Assembly: GCF_003096715.1 (NCBI RefSeq) | Contig: NZ_QEOL01000008.1 | Span: 206,428-270,427, forward strand | Source of the DNA: Paraburkholderia silvatlantica | GTDB lineage: Bacteria; Pseudomonadota; Gammaproteobacteria; Burkholderiales; Burkholderiaceae | DNA length: 64,000 nucleotides | Direction of reading: 5' to 3' | In this document: in pieces, positions 26,337 to 35,271 of the stretch | Layout of the letters: each line of letters starts with the position of its first letter | Position numbering within the stretch: the first letter of the stretch is position 1 | Notes under the pieces: model-generated | Told to the model about the DNA's origin: nothing | Seen by the model: the letters and a program-made list of their open reading frames with translations, nothing else | Databases searched by the model: none | Program-made: the position numbers and the translations under genes

Positions 26337-26954
26337 TCACGGCATCATCCGGCGCAGCACCGAATGACGGTCGATCCATTGATGCTTGAGCGCGCCCGCA
26401 ATATGCAGCGCAAGCACGCCATAAAGCGCATAGCTGCACGCCGTGTGCAGCGCGCCGAACTGGTTGTGCAACTGGTCCTTCGTGGCCGGATCGAGGTTCA
26501 TGATGAAGCCGATGCGCGGCCATTGCACGAGGCCGAAGAGATACATGGGATGCGAGGCGGCGGCGACCCATGCGGAGTCGTGCAGCCAGCCGGAAAGCGG
26601 CATCGCGAAGATCAGCACGTAGAGCGCGACGTGCGCCGCGTGCGCCGACGCGCGCTCCCAGCCCGGAAATTCTGCCGGCAGCGCCGGCGGGCGATGCGTG
26701 AGACGCCACAGCACGCGCAGGATCGCCAGCCCAAGCACGGTAATGCCGATCGACTTGTGCGTATCGATCACGAAGCGGATTGCGGTGTCCGAAAGCGCGC
26801 CGTCGGGCAGCAGCGCGGCGCTCAGGCCCAGTGCGACATTCGTGAGAATCAGTAGCGCGATCAACCAGTGCAATAGCACGGCAACGCGTGTGTACTTCTG
26901 CGCGCCGGCGTCGGCGCCGGCAAACGGGGATTCGGCGGAGAGGGGAGTTTTCAC
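26337..26954 (-). CDS. Cytochrome b561-family membrane protein
   Basis: A 205-residue four-helix di-heme b561 protein that moves electrons from quinol. Seen: VLLHWLIALLILTNVALGL, DTHKSIGITVLGLAILRVLWRL, HAAHVALYVLIFAMPLSGW and YALYGVLALHIAGALKHQWIDR; the paired histidines on helices 1, 2/3 and 4 are the likely heme ligands. The ORF is open much further upstream, but the b561 homology begins at a GTG at 26954 (VKTPLSAESP), which I take as start. Twenty-one bases before the GT2 gene; the two look co-transcribed. Why a b561 should be paired with a glycan synthase is unclear. Confidence 0.88.
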   Translation of the reverse strand: MKTPLSAESPFAGADAGAQKYTRVAVLLHWLIALLILTNVALGLSAALLPDGALSDTAIRFVIDTHKSIGITVLGLAILRVLWRLTHRPPALPAEFPGWERASAHAAHVALYVLIFAMPLSGWLHDSAWVAAASHPMYLFGLVQWPRIGFIMNLDPATKDQLHNQFGALHTACSYALYGVLALHIAGALKHQWIDRHSVLRRMMP

Positions 26955-27176
26955 GTGGGCCTGGCCGTTGCGGATCAGTAGGGATAACGCACGGCGCGGC
27001 AAATTTATTCCCGCCGCGCGTGATCCACCGGCGGGACTGCGCGATGCTGCCCACACGGCGACTCGCGCATTATGCCCCCTCGTCCCTGACGCTGCAGAAT
27101 CCGCCAGATGGCCGTTCTGCCAGTTTGGCGGCGGGCGGCCGTCATGCGCCTGTGCTGCAACGGCCGTGTGCAAAAG

Positions 27177-27213
27177 AAAACCGGAACGGGTCGTGCAACC
27201 CGTTCCGGTTTTC
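27177..27213 (-). terminator. Terminator downstream of catalase (bidirectional)
   Basis: An 11-bp perfect stem (CCGGAACGGGT at 27181-27191 with its complement at 27198-27208) is flanked by A-rich sequence on one side and T-rich on the other, so it works on both strands. It follows the catalase stop by about 30 bp. Confidence 0.88.
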
Positions 27214-27239
27214 TCGCTCTCTCTCGCGGCTTCGGCGGC

Positions 27240-28703
27240 TTACTTGCCGCTGCCCGCCTGCTTTTCGATCTGTGCGCCCACTTCGGGGTCGATCTGCTTC
27301 CAGTAGTCGAACACGCGCTCGCGCACAGGGCTGCCCACGCCGCTCAGGCTCGCCACCACCTGCTGGATCAGCGCCTCGCGCTGCTTGTCGTTGTAGACAT
27401 TGCGCACGAGATCGTGCGCCTGGCCGAAATCGTCGTCTTCCGCATGCAGCGAGTAGGCGCTGCGCACCAGCTCGCCGTCGGCTTCCCAGCCGTCGTCCGC
27501 CGCGCCCGTCGTATCGGCCCACGGACGGCCGAAGCTGTTCGGCACGTAAGTCGGTGCGTTGCCGCTATGCTCGTAGGCCATGTTGCCGTCGAACAGGTAG
27601 GTCTGCACCGGCACCTTCGGACGATTCACCGGCAGCTGGTTGAAGTTCGTGCCGATACGCGCGCGCTGCGCGTCGTTGTATGCGAACGCGCGGCCCAGCA
27701 GCATCTTGTCCGGCGAGAGGCCGATGCCCGGCACCGTGTTGCCCGGCGAGAACGCGGCCTGCTCGATTTGCGCAAAGAAGTTCTCCGGGTTGCGGTTGAG
27801 CGTCATCGTGCCGACCTTGATGAGCGGATAGTCCTTGTGCGACCACGTCTTCGTGAGATCGAACGGATTGAAGCGGTAGTGCTTCGCCTGCGCATAGGGC
27901 ATCACCTGCACGGAGAGCGTCCACGACGGATATTCGCCGCGCCTGATCGCATCGAACAGATCGCGGCGGTGAAAGTCGGCGTCCTCGCCCGCCATGGCCG
28001 CGGCTTCGGCGTTGGTGAAGAACTGCATGCCCTGGTTCGTGTGAAAGTGGTACTTGACCCAGAACTTCTCGCCCTGCGCGTTCACCCACATATAGGTGTG
28101 CGAGCCGTAGCCGTTCATGTGGCGCCAGGTTCTCGGCAGGCCGCGCTCGCCCATCAGGTACGAAACCTGGTGCGCCGATTCGGGATTATTGGTCCAGAAG
28201 TCCCATTGCATCTGGGCGTCGCGCAGGCCCGAATCGGGCAGACGCTTCTGGCTGCGGATGAAGTGCGGGAACTTCATCGGATCGCGCACGAAGAAAACCG
28301 GCGTGTTGTTGCCGACGAGGTCGTAATTGCCCTCGGTCGTGTAGAACTTCAGCGAAAAGCCGCGCACGTCGCGCCACGTGTCGGGGCTGCCCATCTCGCC
28401 CGCGACGGTCGAAAAGCGCGCCAGCATTTCCGTGGCCGCGCCCTTCTGGAACAAGGCGGCCTTCGTGTAGCGCGACACATCCTCGGTGGTCCTGAATTCG
28501 CCGAACGCTCCGGCGCCCTTTGCATGCGGCTGGCGCTCGGGGACCTTCTCGCGGTTGAAATGCGCCATCTGCTCGAGGAAATGCACGTCGTGCAGCACGA
28601 TCGGGCCGTCGGGGCCGATCGTGAGCGAGTTGCGGTCGCTGACGGCCGGCGCGCCGGTGCTCGTCGTGGAATGACCGGGAGACTTGTCGTTCGATGCACC
28701 CAT
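27240..28703 (-). CDS. katA: Monofunctional heme catalase
   Basis: A 487-residue small-subunit catalase that disproportionates H2O2. Seen: the distal His60 in [17 protein letters not shown], the distal Asn in [17 protein letters not shown] (132/133), FTNAEAAAM, and the proximal heme-ligand region [25 protein letters not shown]. The C-terminus ends near QAGSGK with no flavodoxin-like extension, so it is the small-subunit type. The ATG at 28703 has AGGAG upstream; the open frame reaches beyond it but only into intergenic sequence. It is divergent from phaP. I saw no clear OxyR site. The clade cannot be fixed by eye. Confidence 0.95.
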   Translation of the reverse strand: MGASNDKSPGHSTTSTGAPAVSDRNSLTIGPDGPIVLHDVHFLEQMAHFNREKVPERQPHAKGAGAFGEFRTTEDVSRYTKAALFQKGAATEMLARFSTVAGEMGSPDTWRDVRGFSLKFYTTEGNYDLVGNNTPVFFVRDPMKFPHFIRSQKRLPDSGLRDAQMQWDFWTNNPESAHQVSYLMGERGLPRTWRHMNGYGSHTYMWVNAQGEKFWVKYHFHTNQGMQFFTNAEAAAMAGEDADFHRRDLFDAIRRGEYPSWTLSVQVMPYAQAKHYRFNPFDLTKTWSHKDYPLIKVGTMTLNRNPENFFAQIEQAAFSPGNTVPGIGLSPDKMLLGRAFAYNDAQRARIGTNFNQLPVNRPKVPVQTYLFDGNMAYEHSGNAPTYVPNSFGRPWADTTGAADDGWEADGELVRSAYSLHAEDDDFGQAHDLVRNVYNDKQREALIQQVVASLSGVGSPVRERVFDYWKQIDPEVGAQIEKQAGSGK

Positions 28704-29007
28704 TACGGCTCTCCTGTTGGATTTGCGCATGGCGGCTGCGCGCACCGCGCCCGTTCGACTGCTGCAGCGCGTTCGAGCCGCAGTCGGAGCCGCCACCGCT
28801 GGATTGGGGGACCAACCCGGGCTGCGCGGATGCCAACCTGCGGCACCGGCGCTCGCCCGAGGGAACAGCCATTTTGCGCGCAGACGCGCAGCGCTGCACT
28901 CAAGGGGTTCACACGCTGCGCAGTCCAACGGGACGTCTGTCGCCGTGTTGGAAATTCCCACCCAAAATCAGGCGTTTACATAATTGTTGCGACGCACAAA
29001 AAATTTC

Positions 29008-29035
29008 TTGACACGATTTATGGATCGGTTACCAT
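29008..29035 (+). promoter_or_regulatory. Sigma-70 promoter of phaP
   Basis: A perfect -35 TTGACA at 29008-29013 and TACCAT at 29030-29035 (16-bp spacing) lie about 110 bp before the phaP start. The rest of the 444-bp gap between katA and phaP shows no other gene. Confidence 0.62.
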
Positions 29036-29147
29036 GAAGTCGATTGCTGCATCGCACAAAACCTTCCCTGCGCGAACCGGTGATCGACCCGAAAGTTGAT
29101 TTTCGCAACCGAAACCGACGCGTAGCGTCCCCTAAAAGGAAAGAGAC

Positions 29148-29711
29148 ATGAACCTGCCGACCCCCGAACAGTTCGCCGCCAACCAGAAAGCCGGTCTCGA
29201 GGCCCTCTTCGGCCTGACGAGCAAGGCATTCGAAGGCGCGATCAAGCTCGCCGAACTCAACATCGAAACGGCCCGCTCCGCGTTCGCCGAAGGTCAGGAA
29301 CAAGCCCATCGCGTGCTTTCGGCCAAGGACCCGCAAGGCTTCTTCGCCGTGCAGGCCGGCTTCGCCCAGCCCGCCGCTGAGAAGGCGCTGGCCTATGGCC
29401 GCAGCGTCTACGGCATCGTTTCGGCCACGCAAGCCGAATTCGCCACCGCCGCCCAGTCGCAGTACGAAACGCAGCAGCGCGCGCTCGAATCGTTCGTGGA
29501 CAGCGCCGCGAAGAACGCCCCGGCCGGCTCGGAAGCGGCTGTCGCCGCGATCAAGTCGGCGCTGAACACCGCCAGCAACGCGTACGCGTCGGTGAACAAG
29601 GCTGCGAAGCAGGCAGTGGAATTCGCGGAAAGCAACTTCGACGCCGCCGGCAAGGCCGCAACGAAGGCCGTCGCGCAAGCGTCGGCACGCGCCGCCAAGC
29701 AGGCTGCCTAA
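29148..29711 (+). CDS. phaP: Phasin PhaP (polyhydroxyalkanoate granule protein)
   Basis: A 187-residue, alanine-rich, amphipathic helical protein that coats PHA granules and controls their size. Seen: [34 protein letters not shown], the phasin_2 signature, then [31 protein letters not shown], and a lysine/alanine-rich tail ([22 protein letters not shown]). Length is typical. GGAAAGAG lies before the ATG. A strong -35 upstream and a terminator downstream make it a single, probably highly expressed gene. It shows the host stores PHB/PHA. Confidence 0.96.
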   Translation: MNLPTPEQFAANQKAGLEALFGLTSKAFEGAIKLAELNIETARSAFAEGQEQAHRVLSAKDPQGFFAVQAGFAQPAAEKALAYGRSVYGIVSATQAEFATAAQSQYETQQRALESFVDSAAKNAPAGSEAAVAAIKSALNTASNAYASVNKAAKQAVEFAESNFDAAGKAATKAVAQASARAAKQAA

Positions 29712-29769
29712 AGCGTTACGCTTCTCGTTGCGCTGGCGGGGGCAACAACTGCCGCCAGCCGGACCGAAG

Positions 29770-29815
29770 ACGGGCGTGGATCTCGTGCAATGCGAGCTCC
29801 ACGCCCGTTTGCGTT
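29770..29815 (+). terminator. Terminator of phaP
   Basis: ACGGGCGTGGA (29770-29780) pairs with TCCACGCCCGT (29798-29808), followed by TTGCGTTTTCG on the plus strand, about 60 bp after the phaP stop. Confidence 0.8.
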
Positions 29816-29844
29816 TTCGCTACAGCGCGACGCAGCGCTGACCG

Positions 29845-30888
29845 TCAAGGCGCGCAGCCTGCCGTATCGAACATCGCCGCCAATGCGCAACTCGACGTGA
29901 GCATGCGCGCGCCATCGTGCCCCACGCCGGGGACGACATGAAATGTCTGATTCAGGCCGCCCGGGTGACGGGTTTGCAGGTAGCGGTAGAAGCCTTGCGC
30001 GCGGGCCACGCGTTGCGCGCCCTGCGCCCGTGCAGCACAACTGTTGTCGAGCGATGCCGACGCGGGATCGTCGTCGTTGCCGCCCGCGAGGTAGACGATG
30101 CGCCGCTTCACGTAGTCCGCTTCGAGTTGCGCGGGCGTGCTCCCGGCGATGGACGCCGGCCGGTTCTCCATGCCGTATTTCCAGCGGTCGAAATCCGCGC
30201 AGCGCGAGGCGTCGAATGCCGCTGGCGCGCCGTTCGCGTCGGGCCGCTGCGCGTCGAAATACGCGTACGACGACGGGCTCGCCACCACGAAACGCACGTC
30301 GATGCCCTCGGCGGCAAGCGCATCCGCATGCGAGACGATCGCGTAGCGCTGCAGCACCTGGGCGCCGCCCGAATGCCCCACGAACACGATCGTTTTCAGA
30401 TTGGGAAACAGACGCCGGTCGGCGAGATGTCGCGCAATGTCGTCGAGCACGGCGTATGAACTCACCGGCACGCCACTTGCGGCGTCCGCGCCGGCCATCC
30501 ACGCGTTGCCGCGCCAGCTCAGAAGATCGCCCGGTGCGTGGTGCGCGCTCACGTCGGCGGTGGCGAGAAACTGTGGGGCGACGAGCAGCGTGGCCGCCGG
30601 ATCGACGCCCGCCAGCTCGCGCGCATGCTGCGCGGTGCGAAAGTAGGTATCGGCGTTACGCAGCCGCCCATGCACGATGATCACCGCGCGTTGGACGGCG
30701 GGCTGCGGCGCGTTCCAGTCCGCGCTCACATAAAGCGGAAATTGCGCCTGGCCTTGCTCGACGGGCATGCGCGCGTCGGCGATCACGCTGACGGGCCGCA
30801 CGGCACGCGCCGGTGCGATTGCCGGCGCAACGATCAGCGCGCTCGCAGCGATCGCAACTGCCAGCCGGAGCGGAACGTTTGAACCCAT
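29845..30888 (-). CDS. Secreted alpha/beta-hydrolase-like protein
   Basis: A 347-residue protein with a Sec signal peptide (LAVAIAASALIVAPAIAPARA, cleavage near residue 29). It has an alpha/beta-hydrolase outline: AVIIVHGRLRNADTYF (strand and oxyanion region), the nucleophile elbow FVGHSGGAQVL (GxSxG) near residue 172, a possible acid in YLAGGNDDDP, and the histidine in VVPGVGHDGARM. Several cysteines (SRCADF, DNSCAAR, SSCALAAM, AGCAP) suggest periplasmic disulfides. Substrate unknown. It follows the GntR regulator by 25 bp on the same strand and may be co-transcribed. Confidence 0.82.
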   Translation of the reverse strand: MGSNVPLRLAVAIAASALIVAPAIAPARAVRPVSVIADARMPVEQGQAQFPLYVSADWNAPQPAVQRAVIIVHGRLRNADTYFRTAQHARELAGVDPAATLLVAPQFLATADVSAHHAPGDLLSWRGNAWMAGADAASGVPVSSYAVLDDIARHLADRRLFPNLKTIVFVGHSGGAQVLQRYAIVSHADALAAEGIDVRFVVASPSSYAYFDAQRPDANGAPAAFDASRCADFDRWKYGMENRPASIAGSTPAQLEADYVKRRIVYLAGGNDDDPASASLDNSCAARAQGAQRVARAQGFYRYLQTRHPGGLNQTFHVVPGVGHDGARMLTSSCALAAMFDTAGCAP

Positions 30889-30913
30889 GAAGGCGCGCGC
30901 CGGGAAGATATGC

Positions 30914-31603
30914 TCAGGAACCGAACATCCGGTTCACCGCGCGCTCGAGATGCGCGCGCATGGCGGTCGATGCGCGTTCGGGGTCGCGCGCCTGGATCGC
31001 TTCGAGCACTTCGAGGTGTTCCTGCTGCACGAGACGCTGCCGCTCGATCGACTTCACGAGCGAGAGATTGCGCGACAGGTTCATGCTGAACACCATCTGC
31101 TCCTGAATGCCCGAGAGCGCCGCGATGAAGAACTGGTTCTTCGAGGCGCGCGCCACGGCCATATGGAACGCGAAGTCGTCTTTCGCGCCGATGCCCGAGG
31201 TCTCGACGATGGTCTGCAGGTTGTCCCACTCGTGCCGGATCGCGGCGATGTCTTCGTCTTCGGCCTTTTGCGCAGCGAGCGAGGCCGCCCCGGCTTCGAC
31301 CACCACGCGGTATTCGTAGCAGCGGCGAATGTCCGACAGTGTTTCGAGCGGTGCGAAGCGGCGCACATCCGGATCGGGGCGCCGCATGACCGTCGTGCCC
31401 GATCCGTGGCGCGTGGCGATGATGCCGTCCGCCCGCAGCTGGGCAAGCGCCTCGCGCACCGTGGGGCGCGAGGTCGCGAAGCGCTCCGCGAGCATGTGCT
31501 CGGTCGGCAGGCGCTCCCCTTCCTTGTATTCGCCCTCGATGATGCGATTGAGGATGTCGCTGTAAATCCGCGCCGGCATATTCGGCGCTTTCTGCTCAGA
31601 CAT
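30914..31603 (-). CDS. GntR-family regulator, FadR/FCD type
   Basis: A 229-residue regulator. The winged helix-turn-helix is at residues ~10-75 (RIYSDILNRIIEGEYKEGERLPTEHMLAERF, then SRPTVREALAQLRADGIIATRHGSGTTV). The helical FCD ligand domain follows, with metal/ligand-binding Asp and His residues (FAFHMAVARASKN, EQQEHLEVLEAI-type, MRAHLERAV). FCD regulators usually sense sugar acids or small carboxylates, so the neighbouring sugar-acid dehydratase is a plausible target. The ATG at 31603 (MSEQKAPNM) was chosen over one 15 bases upstream. It sits downstream of the dehydratase and the RraA remnant, all minus strand. Confidence 0.88.
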   Translation of the reverse strand: MSEQKAPNMPARIYSDILNRIIEGEYKEGERLPTEHMLAERFATSRPTVREALAQLRADGIIATRHGSGTTVMRRPDPDVRRFAPLETLSDIRRCYEYRVVVEAGAASLAAQKAEDEDIAAIRHEWDNLQTIVETSGIGAKDDFAFHMAVARASKNQFFIAALSGIQEQMVFSMNLSRNLSLVKSIERQRLVQQEHLEVLEAIQARDPERASTAMRAHLERAVNRMFGS

Positions 31604-31748
31604 GATCGGGCGGTGCACGTTGGGTTGTCAGGAGTATCGTCAATTGTAAGTCATATCGCGGCCCGAAAGCGTCCACCCGCCGCCCGCCAGCCCCCATTCT
31701 GCGGGGGTTTCCGCGCTTCCCGCCCCGCTTTACCAATTTGCGGCCAAT

Positions 31749-32048
31749 TTACGGGCCGCTTGCGCTTTTGCTTGGGCGCCCTGCCGCAAAGGCGCTTACT
31801 CGGATGCGCCGTTCCGCTTGCTGCGACTCTCCTGGCTCCAGCCAGCGCAGGCCGAAGCCGGCTGCATCGCCGACGATGATGTCGCCCGGCAACACGGCCA
31901 CGCCGCCGCAGCCGATCGGCACGTTCAGGTCGACCGTGTGGTGCTTGCAGAGATTGAGCGGCGCCGAGGCGCCCGCGCGGAACACCGGAATGCCGGGCGC
32001 CGCGATGGTCGCGCTGTCGCGCACCGGCCCGTCATGCCGGGCCGGCAT
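31749..32048 (-). pseudogene. RraA-like aldolase remnant, 5'-truncated and degenerate
   Basis: About 60 codons read as the C-terminal part of an RraA/HMG-aldolase-family protein: GPVRDSATIAAPGIPVFRAG and the hallmark IGCGGVAVLPGDIIVGDAAGF, where intact members continue DGV-VIP. The homology begins abruptly at the conserved xDGxVRD segment, eight bases beyond the dehydratase stop, so the first ~110 residues are missing. After GDAAGF the frame drifts into unrelated sequence (about 30 residues, many Arg/Ser) to the stop at 31749. RraA-family genes often accompany sugar-acid dehydratases, so this is probably a former operon partner lost by deletion plus frameshift. Confidence 0.65.
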
Positions 32049-32055
32049 CGTCTCC

Positions 32056-33807
32056 TCAGTGAATCTCGGGTTCGCCGCCCGCGCTGGCGCACGCGCCGCC
32101 CACGCCGTCACGCTGCATGAAGTCGAACTCGCAGCCGTTGTTGGCCTGCATGACGTGCATCTGGTACATCGCGCCATAGCCGCGCTTGAAGCGAGGTTCC
32201 GGTGCGGCCCACGCGGCCTTGCGGCGCGCCATTTCCTCGTCCGGAATCAGCACGTTCAGGCGGCGCTCCGGCACGTTCAGCTCGATCAGGTCGCCGTCCT
32301 GCACGAAGGCGAGCGGACCGCCGATGAACGATTCCGGCGCCACGTGCAAAACGCACGCGCCATAGCTCGTGCCGCTCATACGCGCGTCGGAAATACGCAG
32401 CATGTCGCGCACGCCCTTCTGCAGAATCTTTCGCGGAATCGGCAACTGGCCCCACTCGGGCATGCCGGGCGCGCCAACCGGACCCGCGTGCTGGAGCACA
32501 ATCACGCTGTTCTCGTCGCAGTCGAGGTCTTCGCTGTCGATGCGCGCAGCCATGTCGTTGTAGTCCTTGAACACCACGGCCTTGCCCGTGTGCACGTGCA
32601 GATGCTTTTCCGCGGCGCCCGGCTTGATCACGGCGCCGTCCGGCGCGAGATTGCCGCGCAGCACGGCGAGGCCCGTATCCGGCATGAGCGGCTTCGCACG
32701 GCGATGGATCACCTCTTCGCTGTAGATTTGCGCGTCGGCGATATTCTCGCCGAGCGTCTTGCCGTTCACGGTCATCTGCGTGCCGTCGATCAGGTCGCCG
32801 AGTTCCTTGAGCATCGCGCGCAGACCGCCTGCATAGTAGAAGTCCTCCATGAGGTACTTGCCGGTCGGGCGGATGTTCGCGAGCACCGGCGTGCGGCGCG
32901 CGATTTCATCGTACTGCGCGAGCGTGAGATCGACACCGGCGCGGCGCGCAAGCGCAATCATGTGGACGATCGCGTTGGTCGAGCCGGAGAGCGCGAGACA
33001 CGTGGTCACCGCGTTGTCGACCGACTTGCGCGTGAGGATGTCCGAAGGCTTCAGGTCTTCCCACACCATCTCGACGATGCGCATGCCCGTCTTCGCCGAC
33101 ATCTGCGCGTGACGCGAATCCGGCGCGGGAATCGAGGCAAAACCCGGCAGCGTGAAGCCGAGTGCTTCCGCAGCGCTCGTCATCGTCGATGCCGTGCCCA
33201 TCGTCATGCAGTGGCCCGGCGAGCGTGCGATGCCGCCCTCCACGCCCTTCCAGTCTTCTTCGGTGATCTTGCCCGCGCGCAGGTCGGCCCAGTACTTCCA
33301 GCTGTCCGAGCCCGAACCGAGCGTCACGCCGTTCCAGTTGCCGTTGAGCATCGGGCCCGCTGGCAGGAAGATAGTCGGCAGGTCCATCGAGATCGCGCCC
33401 ATCAGCAGCGCGGGCGTGGTCTTGTCGCAGCCGCCCATCAGCACGACGCCGTCGGCCGGGTACGAACGGATCGTCTCTTCCGCTTCCATGGCGAGGAAGT
33501 TGCGATAGAGCATCGTGGTGGGCTTCTGGAACGGCTCGGCAAGCGTCTGCACCGGCAGCTCGATCGGGAAACCACCCGCCTGCCAGATGCCGCGCCGGAC
33601 CTCTTCCACGCGCTGCTTGAAATGCGTATGGCAAGGGTTGATCTCGCTCCACGTATTGAGGATGGCGATCACCGGTTTGCCCGCGTACTCCTCGCGGCTG
33701 TAGCCCATCTGCGCGGTGCGCGAGCGATGCCCGAACGACCGCAGGTCGTTCACGCCATACCAGCGGTGGCTGCGCAGTTCCTCAGGGGTCTTTCGCTTCT
33801 TGCTCAT
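32056..33807 (-). CDS. IlvD/Edd-family sugar-acid dehydratase, likely L-arabinonate dehydratase
   Basis: A 583-residue iron-sulfur dehydratase. Seen: the three cluster cysteines Cys59 ([12 protein letters not shown]), Cys127 ([16 protein letters not shown]) and Cys200 ([16 protein letters not shown]), which match the [2Fe-2S] ligands known in L-arabinonate dehydratase; the Mg-binding [16 protein letters not shown] region; and the C-terminal [20 protein letters not shown] with the catalytic serine. The start [30 protein letters not shown] is typical of the pentonate branch rather than of dihydroxy-acid dehydratase (IlvD). It should convert L-arabinonate (or a related aldonate) to the 2-keto-3-deoxy acid. 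It sits beside a GntR/FCD regulator and a gluconate-type dehydrogenase operon that could supply aldonates or ketoacids. Confidence 0.9.
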   Translation of the reverse strand: MSKKRKTPEELRSHRWYGVNDLRSFGHRSRTAQMGYSREEYAGKPVIAILNTWSEINPCHTHFKQRVEEVRRGIWQAGGFPIELPVQTLAEPFQKPTTMLYRNFLAMEAEETIRSYPADGVVLMGGCDKTTPALLMGAISMDLPTIFLPAGPMLNGNWNGVTLGSGSDSWKYWADLRAGKITEEDWKGVEGGIARSPGHCMTMGTASTMTSAAEALGFTLPGFASIPAPDSRHAQMSAKTGMRIVEMVWEDLKPSDILTRKSVDNAVTTCLALSGSTNAIVHMIALARRAGVDLTLAQYDEIARRTPVLANIRPTGKYLMEDFYYAGGLRAMLKELGDLIDGTQMTVNGKTLGENIADAQIYSEEVIHRRAKPLMPDTGLAVLRGNLAPDGAVIKPGAAEKHLHVHTGKAVVFKDYNDMAARIDSEDLDCDENSVIVLQHAGPVGAPGMPEWGQLPIPRKILQKGVRDMLRISDARMSGTSYGACVLHVAPESFIGGPLAFVQDGDLIELNVPERRLNVLIPDEEMARRKAAWAAPEPRFKRGYGAMYQMHVMQANNGCEFDFMQRDGVGGACASAGGEPEIH

Positions 33808-34521
33808 CTTGCGTTGCTCCAGGTGTTTCCGCTAAGCCGCCGGCGTTGGTCCATGGCCTGTTCACATTCATAACGGGCTTGCGCTGGCCGCCAGAAGGGC
33901 CGAGCGCAAGGACTGCGACGAAGCGAATACTCGATGTATTCGGGAGGAAACGGAAATAGCGCCGCGTGTTCGCGCCGAAGATTGGCTCCGTTCAATTGCA
34001 TGTTTGTGCCAAACCCGCTGTTCAGGCGTTGGCGGTCTGTGCCGTGCAACCCGCTTCTGCTCGAACGCGAGCAGCGCCCTGGCCGCCTCGCCGATCGCCG
34101 GCAGCGCCTCAGCGGGCGACTGCGAGAGCAGCGGCAGGATCGGGCCCATGTCGGCAATGCCCGAGAGTCACAATCGAGGCGAATTCGCTCTCGACGATCG
34201 GGGACAGTTTCATGCGGCCTCGTGCTGGAATGGAGGGTGGTCCATACCGGGCACAGTAGCATCGGCCCGCCGCAGTCGCAAAACAACTTGTTAAGTTTGT
34301 CAGATCTTTACAGGAAGGTATGACAATCGTGCTCCCCGCCCTTGCGCGCCCGATACCGGCCCCGTAAAGGAATATTGTAGAATCGCGCTCAAATCGTGGA
34401 ACCGGTTCCATTTACTATGCCCGTTCCGTGGCCGCCGCGGCGGCGTGTCGTGCGCAGCGCTCATGATGGCTACGCGGACACGGTCGAATCACACGGCGCC
34501 GAACTCATACAGAATCCCACC
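33808..34521. other. Divergent intergenic region with a probable gene remnant
   Basis: A 700-bp gap between the dehydratase (minus) and the dehydrogenase operon (plus). On the minus strand, 34213 to about 34050 reads as a broken protein: MKLSPIVESEFASIVTLG in one frame continues after a one-base shift as ADMGPILPLLSQSPAEALPA, followed by IGEAARALLAFEQKR, suggesting a short pseudogene I cannot name. The stretch 34280-34400 is AT-richer and should contain the promoters; TAGAAT at 34378-34383 could be a -10 for the plus operon, just before the palindrome at 34397. Nothing else is supportable. Confidence 0.5.
34397..34410. promoter_or_regulatory. LacI/GalR-type palindromic operator
   Basis: TGGAACCGGTTCCA is a perfect 14-bp palindrome with the central CG typical of LacI-family operators. 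It lies about 110 bp before the first dehydrogenase gene and just after a possible -10 element. No LacI-family gene is in the window, so the regulator would be encoded elsewhere. Confidence 0.65.
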
Positions 34522-35271
34522 ATGTCCGAATCTCCTCTCACGACACGCCGCGGTTTCCTGCGCACGGCAGCGGTGCTCGTGCCTGCCAGCGCACTGGCGG
34601 GCTGCGAGGGCGGCAAAGCGCCGTCGAGCGAAACCGCCGCAGCGGGCAGCGCCGCCTCTGCGCCCAACCCGAGGGCTGAAGCCGGGCAGGCCGTCGCCTA
34701 TAAGCCGCGCTTCTTCGACGCGCGCGAGTGGGCCTTTGTCGAAGCCGCCACCGACCGTCTGATTCCCGCCGATTCCGAAGGCCCCGGCGCGCTGGAAGCC
34801 GGCGTGCCCGAATTCATCGACCGGCAGATGGACACGCCCTACGCGCACGGCGCACTCTGGTACATGCAGGGGCCGTTCCAGCAAGGTGTGCCCGAACTCG
34901 GCTACCAGTTGAAGCTCGTGCCGCGCGACATTTACCGGCTTGGCATCCAGGCCGTGAACGCGTATTGCGCGAAGGCCTACGGCAAGGACTTCGACGCACT
35001 CGACGCCGGCACGCGCGACAGCGTGCTCGCCGCGCTCGAAGCGGGCAAGGTCGAACTGGACGGCGTGCCGGCCTCGGTGTTTTTCGGCCAGTTGCTGCAG
35101 AACACGCGCGAAGGCTACTTCTGCGACCCGATCCACGGCGGCAACCGCAACATGGCCGCGTGGAAGATGATCGGCTTCCCCGGCGCGCGTGCCGACTTCA
35201 TGGATTTCGTGAACCAGAACGGCAAGCCCTACCCGTACGGCCCGGTCTCGATCAACGGGGAACGTACATAA
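34522..35271 (+). CDS. Gluconate 2-dehydrogenase-type subunit 3 (gamma), Tat-exported
   Basis: A 249-residue small subunit of a periplasmic membrane-bound flavoprotein dehydrogenase. Seen: a twin-arginine signal (TTRRGFLRTAAVLVPASALAGC) in the first 30 residues, then the subunit 3 domain: FDAREWAFVEAATDRLIPADSEGPGALEAGVPEFID and GYFCDPIHGGNRNMAAWKMIGFPGA. It escorts the FAD subunit, which lacks its own signal, through the Tat pathway. The ATG at 34522 puts the Tat motif at the N-terminus; a longer frame is not used. The next gene starts one base after its stop codon. Confidence 0.93.
   Translation: MSESPLTTRRGFLRTAAVLVPASALAGCEGGKAPSSETAAAGSAASAPNPRAEAGQAVAYKPRFFDAREWAFVEAATDRLIPADSEGPGALEAGVPEFIDRQMDTPYAHGALWYMQGPFQQGVPELGYQLKLVPRDIYRLGIQAVNAYCAKAYGKDFDALDAGTRDSVLAALEAGKVELDGVPASVFFGQLLQNTREGYFCDPIHGGNRNMAAWKMIGFPGARADFMDFVNQNGKPYPYGPVSINGERT

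Noticed and set aside
31738..33873. A 711-codon plus-strand frame opposite the dehydratase
   Set aside because: Antisense shadow; the dehydratase has all three Fe-S cysteines.
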